Shown here one piece after another: positions 5,703 through 13,874 of a DNA stretch of 32,554 nucleotides. Under the pieces are notes generated by a model, which made no database searches, had not been told where the DNA came from, and saw nothing but the letters and a program-made list of their open reading frames with translations. Made by a program: the position numbers and the translations under genes. The stretch spans positions 1 to 32,554 of the IMG/VR virus record IMGVR_UViG_3300020469_000153, one strand, 5' to 3'. The first letter of the stretch is position 1; every line of letters begins with the position of its first letter. This stretch comes from a virus.

Positions 5703-5763
5703 TATTTAATATATAATATTATTATTTAATATATAAAATTAATTAATTAATTATTTAATATAT
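5703..5763 (+). repeat. Three copies of an AT-only repeat
   Basis: TATTTAATATATAA occurs at 5703-5716 and 5723-5736, and a third copy, TATTTAATATAT, at 5752-5763 runs directly into the start codon at 5764. Between the second and third copies lies AATTAATTAATTAA. The array is entirely A and T and would melt easily. It could be a set of extra -7 boxes, a binding array or part of an origin. Confidence 0.65.
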
Positions 5764-5937
5764 ATGAAAACTAAAGAAGTTATACAGACAAAACTTGAAA
5801 GAGTTGAAGCTAAGGTAAAAAAAATTGGATATCACATTAGGTTAGAGGAATATAAAGAAGCTTACGATATGGTAGAAAAGATACTTGACGACACTGCCGA
5901 TATACAGACTTACCTTAATAGAGAGTCCCAAGACTAA
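5764..5937 (+). CDS. Small coiled-coil protein (57 aa)
   Basis: A 57-residue frame starts MKTKEVIQTKLERVEAKVKK and continues as an uninterrupted charged helix to its end (EYKEAYDMVEKILDDTADIQTYLNRESQD). The heptad-like spacing suggests a small coiled coil. It follows the promoter at 5650-5680, and its TAA stop overlaps the start of the HD gene by one base (TAATG), strong evidence that it is translated. Too short for most gene callers; function unknown. Confidence 0.65.
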   Translation: MKTKEVIQTKLERVEAKVKKIGYHIRLEEYKEAYDMVEKILDDTADIQTYLNRESQD

Positions 5938-6668
5938 TGGAAGCCGAACAAATACAAAAGAATTGGGATAAGCATCTAGCTATAATTGAGAAATTTATTA
6001 GTGAAGAAAGGATGGAGCAAGTACTGTCGATGGTAAATACTCTAGAAGATAAAATGGTACTCGCCCCGGCATCCGGTAAATCTCATTTTCATAACGCTTT
6101 TGCAGGTGGTTATATAGATCATGTAAATAGGGTAGTACAATGCTCTCTTATGACAAGAGATTTGTGGATGAAAATGGGAGCAGATATTAATTTCACTGAA
6201 GAAGAATTAGTATTTTCTGCCTTATTTCACGATTTAGGTAAAGTTGGAGACGGAGAAGTGGAGGGCTATCTTCGTCAAAACGATCAATGGAGACAGAAGA
6301 ATCTCAACGAACAGTTTACTCCTAATAAAGAATTACCCTTCATGCTGATCCAGGACAGATCTCTCTACCTTCTACAGAAATTCGGAATAAATCTTAGTCA
6401 TAACGAGTATATGGCAATAAGGCTACATGACGGTATTTACGATGATGCAAATAAAGCATACTTTATGAGCTACAATCCAGATTCTAAATTTAGAACTAAC
6501 ATAGTTAACATACTACACCAAGCTGATTACCTAGCTTCCAAAGTTGAATACGATCAGTGGTATAGTTCTAAAAGTGATAACATACAGCAGGTGAGTAAGA
6601 AAACTTCCAAAGGTCCTAAAAAGGTAAAAGGATCGAAAGATTTAACTAACTTTATTAAAAATTTATAA
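5937..6668 (+). CDS. HD-domain phosphohydrolase
   Basis: An HD-superfamily metal-dependent phosphohydrolase of 243 residues. The metal ligands expected of the fold are visible: His62 (YIDHVNRV), His98-Asp99 in LFHDLGKVG, a second His-Asp at 164-165 (RLHDG) and Asp197 (HQADYLA). The C-terminal 35 residues are a lysine- and serine-rich tail. Members hydrolyse phosphomonoesters or diesters of nucleotides; here the substrate is not readable. A role in nucleotide pools or in removing a host signalling nucleotide is possible. It is coupled to the preceding 57-residue gene and followed two bases later by a membrane-anchored small protein. Confidence 0.85.
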   Translation: MEAEQIQKNWDKHLAIIEKFISEERMEQVLSMVNTLEDKMVLAPASGKSHFHNAFAGGYIDHVNRVVQCSLMTRDLWMKMGADINFTEEELVFSALFHDLGKVGDGEVEGYLRQNDQWRQKNLNEQFTPNKELPFMLIQDRSLYLLQKFGINLSHNEYMAIRLHDGIYDDANKAYFMSYNPDSKFRTNIVNILHQADYLASKVEYDQWYSSKSDNIQQVSKKTSKGPKKVKGSKDLTNFIKNL

Positions 6669-6670
6669 CT

Positions 6671-6970
6671 ATGTTTTTAGAAGTTTTATCTGTAAGTCTA
6701 TTTATTATTCTATCTATAAGTATCTACACTATAGTAAATTTAATGAAAAAACTAGAAGCTCATGAAGATATTCTAGAAATTCAAGATAAATACTTACTTA
6801 GTATATCTACTAACATCATTGAAGGAAAAAAACATATAGATATGTTAGATCAAAAAGGAATTTTTCAAGCAGATGACGAAGTAGGAGTCTTTTTCGACGC
6901 AATAAAGGTTATACAGCAAAATTTAAACCTTTATATTAGAGACGTCGATAATGCCCAAGAAGAAAACTAA
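6671..6970 (+). CDS. Membrane-anchored coiled-coil protein (99 aa)
   Basis: The N-terminal 24 residues are hydrophobic (FLEVLSVSLFIILSISIYTIV) and would serve as a membrane anchor or uncleaved signal. The remainder is a charged helix with a basic start (MKKLEAHEDILEIQDKY) and an acidic end (RDVDNAQEEN). No catalytic motif is present. The gene starts two bases after the HD gene and overlaps the sigma factor gene by 20 bases, so all three are probably one translational unit. Function unknown. Confidence 0.7.
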   Translation: MFLEVLSVSLFIILSISIYTIVNLMKKLEAHEDILEIQDKYLLSISTNIIEGKKHIDMLDQKGIFQADDEVGVFFDAIKVIQQNLNLYIRDVDNAQEEN

Positions 6971-7646
6971 TCAGTACTGGCCCAGAGAAGTAGATAATTT
7001 CATAGTAGACTATAATACTGAGACGAATATATATAAAAAAGCTATTATATTCGAAAGACATCTACATTACCCTTTCTATAAGTTAGCTGAAAATATAATA
7101 CATACTTTTAAATTTTACTACACCGATGTTGATGATGTAGAAGATTTAAAGCATAAGATTATTGCACTTGTAATCGAAGAGAAGATAGATAAATTCGACC
7201 CGACTAAAGGCGCTAAATCCTATTCCTACTTTGGTACTATCATCAAGAGATGGCTTATAAACTACAATAATAAGAATTATAAGAAACTTAAGAAGAGAGG
7301 TACATTCGACGAATACGAACAAGACATTCAACCACCAGACGAAATACTTCACGAAGATGCTCTTTCCCTATCCCAGTTCTTTGACGAATATATAGAGATA
7401 ATGTATGAGGAACTTGACCAATTATTTTTCAAGGAGAAAGATAGACAGATAGCAGACGCTATACTTAAATGCTTTACTCATAGATCTGGACTTCCTGTAT
7501 ACAAGAAGAAAGCACTTTACATTTTCATAAGGGAACAAGTTCCGGACTGTAAGACACCTCACCTTACTAGAGTTATTAAGATATTAAAGGATAGGTACTA
7601 TCAACTATATACAGCGAAGTACGACACCGGACTAGTATATACGTAA
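6951..7646 (+). CDS. Late sigma factor, T4 gp55-like
   Basis: A sigma-70-family protein of 231 residues that resembles phage T4 gp55, the late transcription sigma factor. Residues about 60-108 form a recognisable region 2: DVEDLKHKIIALVIEE, then KFDPTKGAKSYSYFGTIIKR and WLINYNNK. This part of sigma contacts the RNA polymerase beta' coiled coil and the -10 DNA. No region 4 is evident, as in gp55, which reads only a -10-like late promoter. The C-terminal half is helical. In T4, gp55 works with gp33 and the sliding clamp; neither is certain here. It directly precedes the structural block it would be expected to activate. Confidence 0.8.
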   Translation: MPKKKTNQYWPREVDNFIVDYNTETNIYKKAIIFERHLHYPFYKLAENIIHTFKFYYTDVDDVEDLKHKIIALVIEEKIDKFDPTKGAKSYSYFGTIIKRWLINYNNKNYKKLKKRGTFDEYEQDIQPPDEILHEDALSLSQFFDEYIEIMYEELDQLFFKEKDRQIADAILKCFTHRSGLPVYKKKALYIFIREQVPDCKTPHLTRVIKILKDRYYQLYTAKYDTGLVYT

Positions 7647-7680
7647 AATATATATCCCTTTCTATTTATAATTAAAAATC

Positions 7681-8070
7681 ATGGGATTCGAAACTGAAAT
7701 ATTTAACGGCAAATCTCTCTCTGACCTTTTTTCCGAGATATACGATAATTCTCGTAAGAAAGACAAACAGATATCCGCACTAATCTCAGAACTAAAGCCT
7801 CTAATTGAAGACGTAGGAGATGCTACTCTAGTTGTTCCTATGATAAAAGAGTATCTTGAGATAGGAGTTAAGAACGACGACCAGTTAGTTAAGATAGCAA
7901 CAATCGTCCAGAGACTTGAAACTTCTATTCAAAAAAGTTCTGGAGATTCAGACTGGTTTGATTCTGAAGAACTTCAAGCTTTACTTGCAGACGATACCGT
8001 AATTGAGGAAAAAATAGAATCTGTTCAACAGGAAATGGATTCCGAAGAGGATTTAGAAGATGGTGTATAA
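7681..8070 (+). CDS. Conserved-looking hypothetical protein (129 aa)
   Basis: This 129-residue helical protein contains KDKQISALISELKPLIEDVGDATLVVPMIKEY in the middle, a pattern I recall from proteins of unknown function next to baseplate genes of marine T4-like phages. The C-terminus is strongly acidic (EEDLEDGV). It lies between the sigma factor and baseplate hub genes, and overlaps the latter by 11 bases. A gp33-like late co-activator is conceivable from position and acidic tail but is not supported by any motif I can see. Confidence 0.65.
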   Translation: MGFETEIFNGKSLSDLFSEIYDNSRKKDKQISALISELKPLIEDVGDATLVVPMIKEYLEIGVKNDDQLVKIATIVQRLETSIQKSSGDSDWFDSEELQALLADDTVIEEKIESVQQEMDSEEDLEDGV

Positions 8071-9214
8071 TCCTACATTAGGAGGCGTACTTAACTCTAT
8101 AAAGAAAGTAACTAAAGATCCATCAGAAAAATCTATTTTCGGTAGGGTAGTAGAAGTAGTGCTTGACGAAACCTTTATAGAAAGTGACTTGTACAATAAT
8201 CTAGGAAGAGAAAATAGTTTAAACGGTATTTTTTATAAGAATATTTTAGAGAGTAGTATAACGGAAGAAGAGGAATTAGATTTATCTATACTACCTTTTG
8301 CGTACTGTGACAACTCAACACTAAAAAGATTACCTATTAAAGGAGAGATAGTTGAAATCACCTTTAAACCATCTAGTACTCTAGGTGGAGGAAATTATCC
8401 ATTTGCTGCATACTACAGTTTCCCGTTAAATATCTGGAATAATGCTCATCATAATGCTTTACCTGATTCTAAAATCGATATTATAGAGATCAATTTTGGC
8501 GATAGTATACAAGAGCAGGAAAGAATAGCAACTCTTCAAGCTTTTTCAGGAGATGTACTACTAGAAGGTAGGTTAGGACAAAGCTTGAGATTCTCAGGTT
8601 TCAACCATCCTAGAAGCATTCTTACAACAGATACTAATATAAGTTCACCTTATGCAATATTAAAAGTCGGTCAAGACCCAGAATACGATAATTTACAATC
8701 ATATGTTGAGGATATAAATAGAGATCTTAACTCTATATACATTACTACTAATCATATAGTACCAATAGAAAAATCTATAAGTAAACAAGATACTTTTAGA
8801 GATACTCCTCCACTTGATCTCGATAAGTTTAAAAATAATCAAATAATTTTAGATAGCGGTAGAATAGTCCTACATGCAAAACAAGATAGTATATTTTTAA
8901 ATTCGTTAAACTCTATTTCTTTCGAAAGTACTAGTATAAATCTAGATTCTACTGAATACTTATCTATTGATGCGCCTGAAATCTATGTAGGTTCGAACGC
9001 AGTCGAACCAGCAGTACTAGGAGATTCAACTGAAGCACTTTTGAGAAAAGTTTTAGATCTCCTAACTGAAATAGGTACTCAATTTACTAAAGCAACTACT
9101 CCTGCATCCGCCGTAGCAGTACTAGCTGGTTTAGGAGCTTACATCCCAGCCCAGGCGAATACTATAGCTTCTCGTCTTAACAGTATAAAATCTAAAAAAG
9201 TTAAGGTAGAGTAA
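8060..9214 (+). CDS. Baseplate hub protein, gp5 OB-fold-like
   Basis: This 384-residue protein has features of the N-terminal OB-fold portion of T4-like baseplate hub proteins (gp5). SIFGRVVEVVLDE (about residues 24-36) and PIKGEIVEITF (about 94-104) look like OB strands, and DVLLEGRLGQSLRFSG (about 169-184) is typical of these hub proteins in marine T4-like phages. No lysozyme domain is present. The C-terminal part ends in an Ala/Leu-rich helical stretch with a basic tail. It would sit at the centre of the baseplate under the tail tube. It overlaps both neighbours by a few bases or less. Confidence 0.65.
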   Translation: MVYNPTLGGVLNSIKKVTKDPSEKSIFGRVVEVVLDETFIESDLYNNLGRENSLNGIFYKNILESSITEEEELDLSILPFAYCDNSTLKRLPIKGEIVEITFKPSSTLGGGNYPFAAYYSFPLNIWNNAHHNALPDSKIDIIEINFGDSIQEQERIATLQAFSGDVLLEGRLGQSLRFSGFNHPRSILTTDTNISSPYAILKVGQDPEYDNLQSYVEDINRDLNSIYITTNHIVPIEKSISKQDTFRDTPPLDLDKFKNNQIILDSGRIVLHAKQDSIFLNSLNSISFESTSINLDSTEYLSIDAPEIYVGSNAVEPAVLGDSTEALLRKVLDLLTEIGTQFTKATTPASAVAVLAGLGAYIPAQANTIASRLNSIKSKKVKVE

Positions 9215-10074
9215 TGCCATATCAAAACATTCCAGAAACAAAATTAGATGCTTCTATTTCTAAATTAGTAGGAAGTCTTAAGGGTACTTTTGAGGAAAAC
9301 ATATCTATTAGTCTAGACGACATAAAAGGACTTTTCAAAAACGGATGTCCTGATAATAGACAAACTGTTGAGCTTTTAAGTAAGCTTAATAATATAGGAG
9401 AGACTTCAACGAATATTTCTGATAGATTAAATAGATTCAGAAAGATACCAAGCCCTCTTAGATCGGCTTCTAAATCAATTAAGGGGGGAGTATCCGTACT
9501 TAAAAAAATACCATTCCCACCTTTTTTTCCCGGCGGTATAGTCTCTGACGCATTAACTCTAGTTAAAGAACTAGCAATACAGCTTGAAACTTCTGCTGAC
9601 TCTATTGATATATCCATTTCACAAGCTAAATCTTTAGAAAAACTTCAAAAAGAAGCAGCAAACCTTGGGGAAAAAGTTAATATAGCACTTGAAGTATGCG
9701 AATTAAGTAAGGAAGCAGGAGTTTCTGTAGATCCAGAACTTATAAACCAATTAGTAAACGGCTCAGATTCAGAATCTAGTAACGCTCTAAAAAAACTCAA
9801 TACATCAGTCAATGCAAATCTTTCTTTGAAAGCTGTAGAGAATGTTTCTAAAAAAGTTACTTCCGAAGTTGAGACATTTGTAGCCAGAGACGGAAAAGTT
9901 TATAAGCTAAGAGTAGTTCAAGTTCCTTCAGATTTTACTAGAGCTAGAAGGATACAGGTGCTAGCTGAATCTCCAAAGGGCGAACTGCTGTATAAGAGTG
10001 CAAAATCTTTTGCTACCTCCGAAGAGGTTCTAAAGAAAGAAGTTAAATTCAGAATAGATAATTCACAAGTTTAA
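9214..10074 (+). CDS. Probable baseplate/tail structural protein (286 aa)
   Basis: This helical 286-residue protein has a Pro/Phe-rich hinge (KKIPFPPFFPGGIVSDAL, about residues 91-108) between two coiled regions and a beta-rich C-terminal segment (KVYKLRVVQVPSDFT). I do not recognise a named family, but the hinge with a following helix recalls structural proteins next to the gp5-like hub gene in marine T4-like phages. Its start overlaps the preceding stop by one base (TAATG). It probably belongs to the baseplate hub or spike. Confidence 0.6.
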   Translation: MPYQNIPETKLDASISKLVGSLKGTFEENISISLDDIKGLFKNGCPDNRQTVELLSKLNNIGETSTNISDRLNRFRKIPSPLRSASKSIKGGVSVLKKIPFPPFFPGGIVSDALTLVKELAIQLETSADSIDISISQAKSLEKLQKEAANLGEKVNIALEVCELSKEAGVSVDPELINQLVNGSDSESSNALKKLNTSVNANLSLKAVENVSKKVTSEVETFVARDGKVYKLRVVQVPSDFTRARRIQVLAESPKGELLYKSAKSFATSEEVLKKEVKFRIDNSQV

Positions 10075-10093
10075 GTAAACCATATTTATAAGT

Positions 10094-10510
10094 ATGAAGG
10101 TAGATCAATTAAAAAATATTATTAAAGAAGCTGTTAGAGAAGCTGTACGAGAAGAGATAAAAGAAATCCTTAACGAAGCAGTTCTGAATTCCTCTACACC
10201 TAACATTAAACCCGATACAAAGTCTGTTACAAAGCCAGCTGTAAAGAAGCATGTTAAATCCGGTGATCCTATTCTGGAAATGCTTAATATGACTCAACAG
10301 TCTATGACTAGAGAAGATTTTAAAAATGTTACCGGAGGTAATATTCAGCCGGGAATGGAATCGATTAATTTTAATACTAATTCGATTCCGATTTCAGCAC
10401 CAGCAGGACCACAACCTGGTCTTGACATTAGTCAATTAGGGTTTGTTAAAAATGCTGCAGCAGTATATAATAAATCAGTAGAAAAAGATAGATTTAAAGT
10501 TGGTATGTAA
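10094..10510 (+). CDS. Small protein with amphipathic N-terminal helix (138 aa)
   Basis: The first 30 residues form a strongly charged amphipathic helix (MKVDQLKNIIKEAVREAV, then REEIKEILNEAV). This MK-x(3)-L-x(2)-I-(K/R)-E start is shared in outline with the 31192 protein. The remainder is low-complexity Thr/Val/Lys, then a Pro/Gly-rich, probably extended part. It overlaps gp25 by one base (TAATG). It is likely a virion-associated or assembly protein, with the N-terminal helix as a docking element; this is inference from position. Confidence 0.6.
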   Translation: MKVDQLKNIIKEAVREAVREEIKEILNEAVLNSSTPNIKPDTKSVTKPAVKKHVKSGDPILEMLNMTQQSMTREDFKNVTGGNIQPGMESINFNTNSIPISAPAGPQPGLDISQLGFVKNAAAVYNKSVEKDRFKVGM

Positions 10511-10917
10511 TGGCTTTTAATGTAAAGAGAATAGACCCGTTAGATTTACAGCCTAGGAAGGCTATTGGAGTTTCTTTACCCTTTTCCGGACCAGCCGTAT
10601 TTAGTTCAACTTATTTGTCGAAAGACGCTATTAAAACTAACTTAATCAATTTACTACTTACAGGAACAGGGGAAAGATATTTGAACCCTACTCTAGGATC
10701 TGGATTAAGAAGTTTTATATTCGAAAATATTAATGAAGCAAGTTTACTAAGAATAAAAAGTGAAGTTAGACAGAGCATAGAAATTTACTTTCCAACTGTT
10801 AGCATACAGACTCTAGAACTAACAAGTCAACCCGATACTAACTCAGTAGTATTTTTCATTAAGTATATGATAGTTGATACAGATATAGAAGACGAAATTA
10901 CAATAAATGTAGAATAA
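10510..10917 (+). CDS. Baseplate wedge protein, gp25-like
   Basis: A gp25/GPW family protein of 135 residues, the usual length. The diagnostic segment is LLLTGTGERYLNPTLGSGLRS (about residues 48-68) with the conserved Gly-Glu-Arg and Asn-Pro-x-Gly-x-Gly, followed by the FIFE strand. In T4 the protein joins gp6 and gp53 in the wedge and contributes to sheath attachment; the family name gp25-like lysozyme reflects sequence similarity, not proven activity. It is followed after one base by the gp6-like gene, a pairing conserved across contractile tails. Confidence 0.9.
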   Translation: MAFNVKRIDPLDLQPRKAIGVSLPFSGPAVFSSTYLSKDAIKTNLINLLLTGTGERYLNPTLGSGLRSFIFENINEASLLRIKSEVRQSIEIYFPTVSIQTLELTSQPDTNSVVFFIKYMIVDTDIEDEITINVE

Positions 10918-10918
10918 A

Positions 10919-12763
10919 ATGGCCCAAGAAAGAGATATAAAATATATTAATCGTGGCTTCAGTGATTTTAGAAGTCAGTTGATTGAATATTCAAAAAACT
11001 ACTTCTCTGACACTTACAACGATTTTTCTCCTACCTCACCAGGTATGATGTTTATTGAAATGGCATCTTACGTTGGAGACGTACTTTCTTTTTATCAAGA
11101 TACTCAATTACAAGAAACCTTTTTACAACACGCTAAAGACCCAGGAAATCTGTACAGCCTAGCGTACATGATGGGCTATAAGCCTAAGATATCTAATGCA
11201 TCTGAAGTAGAACTAGAAATATCTCTAACCGTTGCTGCTTCCGGATCAGCACCAAACATAAGACCAGATTTCACAGAAGCAGGTTCATTGGAACAAAACT
11301 CTACCTTGAAAGCATCCTCTAATTCAGCTACCGAATTTGTACTCCAGAAAACTGTCGATTTTAATTTTTCCAGCTCTTTTGATCCAACTATAGTTTCTAT
11401 TACCGGACTAGATGGAAATAACGACCCCACTGAATTTACATTAACTAAGAAGGCTAAAGCTTTTTCTTCGAAAGTAATTACTAAAACATATAGTATTGAC
11501 ACAGTAGAGAAATTTAAAACTATTACTATTGAAGATGAAAATATAATCGGTATACTTAGCGTAGTAGACGAAAACGATAATACCTATTATGAAGTTCCTT
11601 TCCTGGGGCAAGATACTGTATTTACTGAAGCTACTAATGGAAGCAATGATAGTAATATAGTTCCTAATAGCTTGTCACTACTTAAAGTTCCTAGAAGATT
11701 TGTTAGTAGGTTCAATTCAAATGGAAATTTGCAAATACAATTTGGTGCAGGAATTACCGGAGACGATGACAGTGAAATTACACCTAACCCACTTAATGTA
11801 GGAATGGGGACAGCTCAAGGTATAAGTAAAATTGATATAGCTTACGACCCTTCCAACTTTCTATTTACCCAAGCATACGGCTTAGCTCCCCCGGCAGGTA
11901 CTACTCTTACAGTCAAGTACCTAAAAGGCGGCGGCATATCTGCCAATGTACCTTCAGGTACCGTAACTAATTTTATCTCTGCTCAAACCACTCCTGATAC
12001 GGATGGCTTTAGAAATAGGTTAAGCGCTACTAACCCTCAACCAGCAGCCGGAGGTAAAGACGGAGATACAGTTGAGGAATTAAGACAAAACTCTTTAAGA
12101 GCCTTTAACGAACAGGGTAGAGTCGTATCTTTAAAAGATTATGCAATTAGGGCCCTTAGCCTACCTCCAAGGTTAGGGTCACTATCTAAAGCGTATGCTA
12201 TACAAGATCAACTAACCAATACTAATAGCGATGTTGATACTTTAATAGACAGTAATCCACTCTCTATCTCTCTTTATACTTTGAGTGAAGATATAAACGG
12301 CAACTTAGTAACAGCATCCACTACCCTAAAAGAAAACCTAAAAAAATACCTATCTCAGTATATAATGATAACTGATTCGGTAAATATTAAAGATGCCTTT
12401 ATAGTTAATATAGGCGTACAATTTGAGATTTTACCTCTCCCTAACTTTATCGGGAGAGACGTACTATTAACGTGTACTAATAGACTTATTGATTATTTTG
12501 ATATTTCAAAATGGTCTATTAATCAACCAGTAAATTTCTCTCCTATATATACTCTTTTAGATAGAGTAAGAGGGGTGCAATCAATCCAAAGTTTTAAAAT
12601 TATAAATAAATCAGGTACTATAAGTAATAGAACCTATTCTGAATATGCATACGATGTAGAAGGAGCTACCAGAGGTAATATTGTATACCCTTCTTTGGAT
12701 CCTTGTATATTTGAAGTTAAATTTCCTACTCAAGACATTCAAGGTAGAATAACGGTACTATAA
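10919..12763 (+). CDS. Baseplate wedge protein, gp6/Baseplate_J-like
   Basis: This 614-residue protein fits the gp6 / Baseplate_J group. The N-terminus (INRGFSDFRSQLIEYSKNYF, then YNDFSPTSPGMMFIEMASYVGDVLSFYQD) matches the family start, and the central RVVSLKDYAIRALSLPPRLGSLSKAYA (about residues 400-426) is the conserved part after the variable beta-rich insertion. In T4, gp6 forms the ring that holds wedges together and shapes the baseplate from hexagon to star. It directly follows gp25, as in other contractile systems, with one base between the genes. Confidence 0.85.
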   Translation: MAQERDIKYINRGFSDFRSQLIEYSKNYFSDTYNDFSPTSPGMMFIEMASYVGDVLSFYQDTQLQETFLQHAKDPGNLYSLAYMMGYKPKISNASEVELEISLTVAASGSAPNIRPDFTEAGSLEQNSTLKASSNSATEFVLQKTVDFNFSSSFDPTIVSITGLDGNNDPTEFTLTKKAKAFSSKVITKTYSIDTVEKFKTITIEDENIIGILSVVDENDNTYYEVPFLGQDTVFTEATNGSNDSNIVPNSLSLLKVPRRFVSRFNSNGNLQIQFGAGITGDDDSEITPNPLNVGMGTAQGISKIDIAYDPSNFLFTQAYGLAPPAGTTLTVKYLKGGGISANVPSGTVTNFISAQTTPDTDGFRNRLSATNPQPAAGGKDGDTVEELRQNSLRAFNEQGRVVSLKDYAIRALSLPPRLGSLSKAYAIQDQLTNTNSDVDTLIDSNPLSISLYTLSEDINGNLVTASTTLKENLKKYLSQYIMITDSVNIKDAFIVNIGVQFEILPLPNFIGRDVLLTCTNRLIDYFDISKWSINQPVNFSPIYTLLDRVRGVQSIQSFKIINKSGTISNRTYSEYAYDVEGATRGNIVYPSLDPCIFEVKFPTQDIQGRITVL

Positions 12764-12764
12764 A

Positions 12765-13874
12765 ATGGCAATTTATAAATTATTTTCTGAATCTGATGCT
12801 TTTCTAGTAAGCGATAATCCAACTGCAAATACGGGTAAAGATGAGCTATTAGAGATAGGTGGCTTTCAAAATAATTTTGGACTCGGCAGCACTATTAGGA
12901 GTTTAATTAAATTTAATACTTCTCAAATACAAGACGTTGTTAATAATACTATTGGTTCTGGAGCTTGGGCTTCTAGCTTAAGTGTTTTTAAAGCGTATGC
13001 TTATGAAGTTCCTATCTCACATAGTATATACGCGTACCCGGTGGCAGCAACATGGGACAACGGCATAGGTAAATTTCAAGACTTTCCGATTGATAACTCA
13101 GGAGTAAGCTGGAAATTTAGAAGGGCAGGCTCCAATAATGAATGGCCTACGTCTTCTTTTGCAGTCAATACTACCGGTTCAGACGTAGCAGGTCAAAGAG
13201 GTGGAGGGACTTGGTTTACAGGTTCTGGAGGCGTAAATCTAGAAGCTGAGCAAGAATTTGCCTTGAATGAATCGTTAGATCTTAGTATAAATGTTACTAA
13301 TGCAACTAAATTATTTTATAGTGAATCTATAGACAATAATGGATTTATACTTAAGCTACCTGATAGTTTAGAATTTAATACATCTTCCTCTATTAGATTC
13401 TTTTATTTTGGATCTGATACCAACACTATCTACCCTCCTTCATTAGAATTTAAATGGGATGATAGTTCTTACGTGACCGGTAGTTTATCCGTACTTAATA
13501 ATAGTCAAGCCCAAATAAATATAAAAAATAATAAAGGTGAGTTTAAAGACGAAGGTAAACAGAGATTTAGACTTTCAGCTAAACCTAAATATCCTACTAG
13601 GACCTTTACAACTTCTTCCGTATATTTAACTAACTACGCTCTTCCTGAAGCTTCATACTGGGGACTAAAAGACGAACACTCTGAAGATATGGTAGTTAAT
13701 TTTGACACTACTTACACTAAAGTAAGCTGTGACAGTAGCGGCCCTTACTTTGATGTCTTTATGAACGGATTACAACCTGAAAGGTATTATAGAATTTTAA
13801 TTAAAACAACATTAGATGGAAGTACTACAGTAGTAGATAACGGAAACGTCTTCAAGGTAGTAAGAAATGGCTAA
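12765..13874 (+). CDS. Virion structural protein (369 aa), beta-rich
   Basis: A beta-rich 369-residue protein with many Ser, Thr, Asn and Gly residues and few helices. Its opening (YKLFSESDAFLVSDNPTANTGKDELLEIGG) and the RSLIKFNTSQI strand look like the DNRLRE-type jelly-roll fold seen in secreted and virion surface proteins. It follows gp6 by one base and overlaps the next gene by eight bases, so it is part of the baseplate or tail-fibre attachment module. In T4 the gene after gp6 is gp7, but this protein does not resemble gp7. No enzymatic motif is visible. Confidence 0.7.
   Translation: MAIYKLFSESDAFLVSDNPTANTGKDELLEIGGFQNNFGLGSTIRSLIKFNTSQIQDVVNNTIGSGAWASSLSVFKAYAYEVPISHSIYAYPVAATWDNGIGKFQDFPIDNSGVSWKFRRAGSNNEWPTSSFAVNTTGSDVAGQRGGGTWFTGSGGVNLEAEQEFALNESLDLSINVTNATKLFYSESIDNNGFILKLPDSLEFNTSSSIRFFYFGSDTNTIYPPSLEFKWDDSSYVTGSLSVLNNSQAQINIKNNKGEFKDEGKQRFRLSAKPKYPTRTFTTSSVYLTNYALPEASYWGLKDEHSEDMVVNFDTTYTKVSCDSSGPYFDVFMNGLQPERYYRILIKTTLDGSTTVVDNGNVFKVVRNG

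Noticed and set aside
9222-9617. 131-codon minus-strand frame inside the baseplate block
   Set aside because: It is antisense to a tightly packed rightward gene and has Ser/Leu-rich shadow composition.
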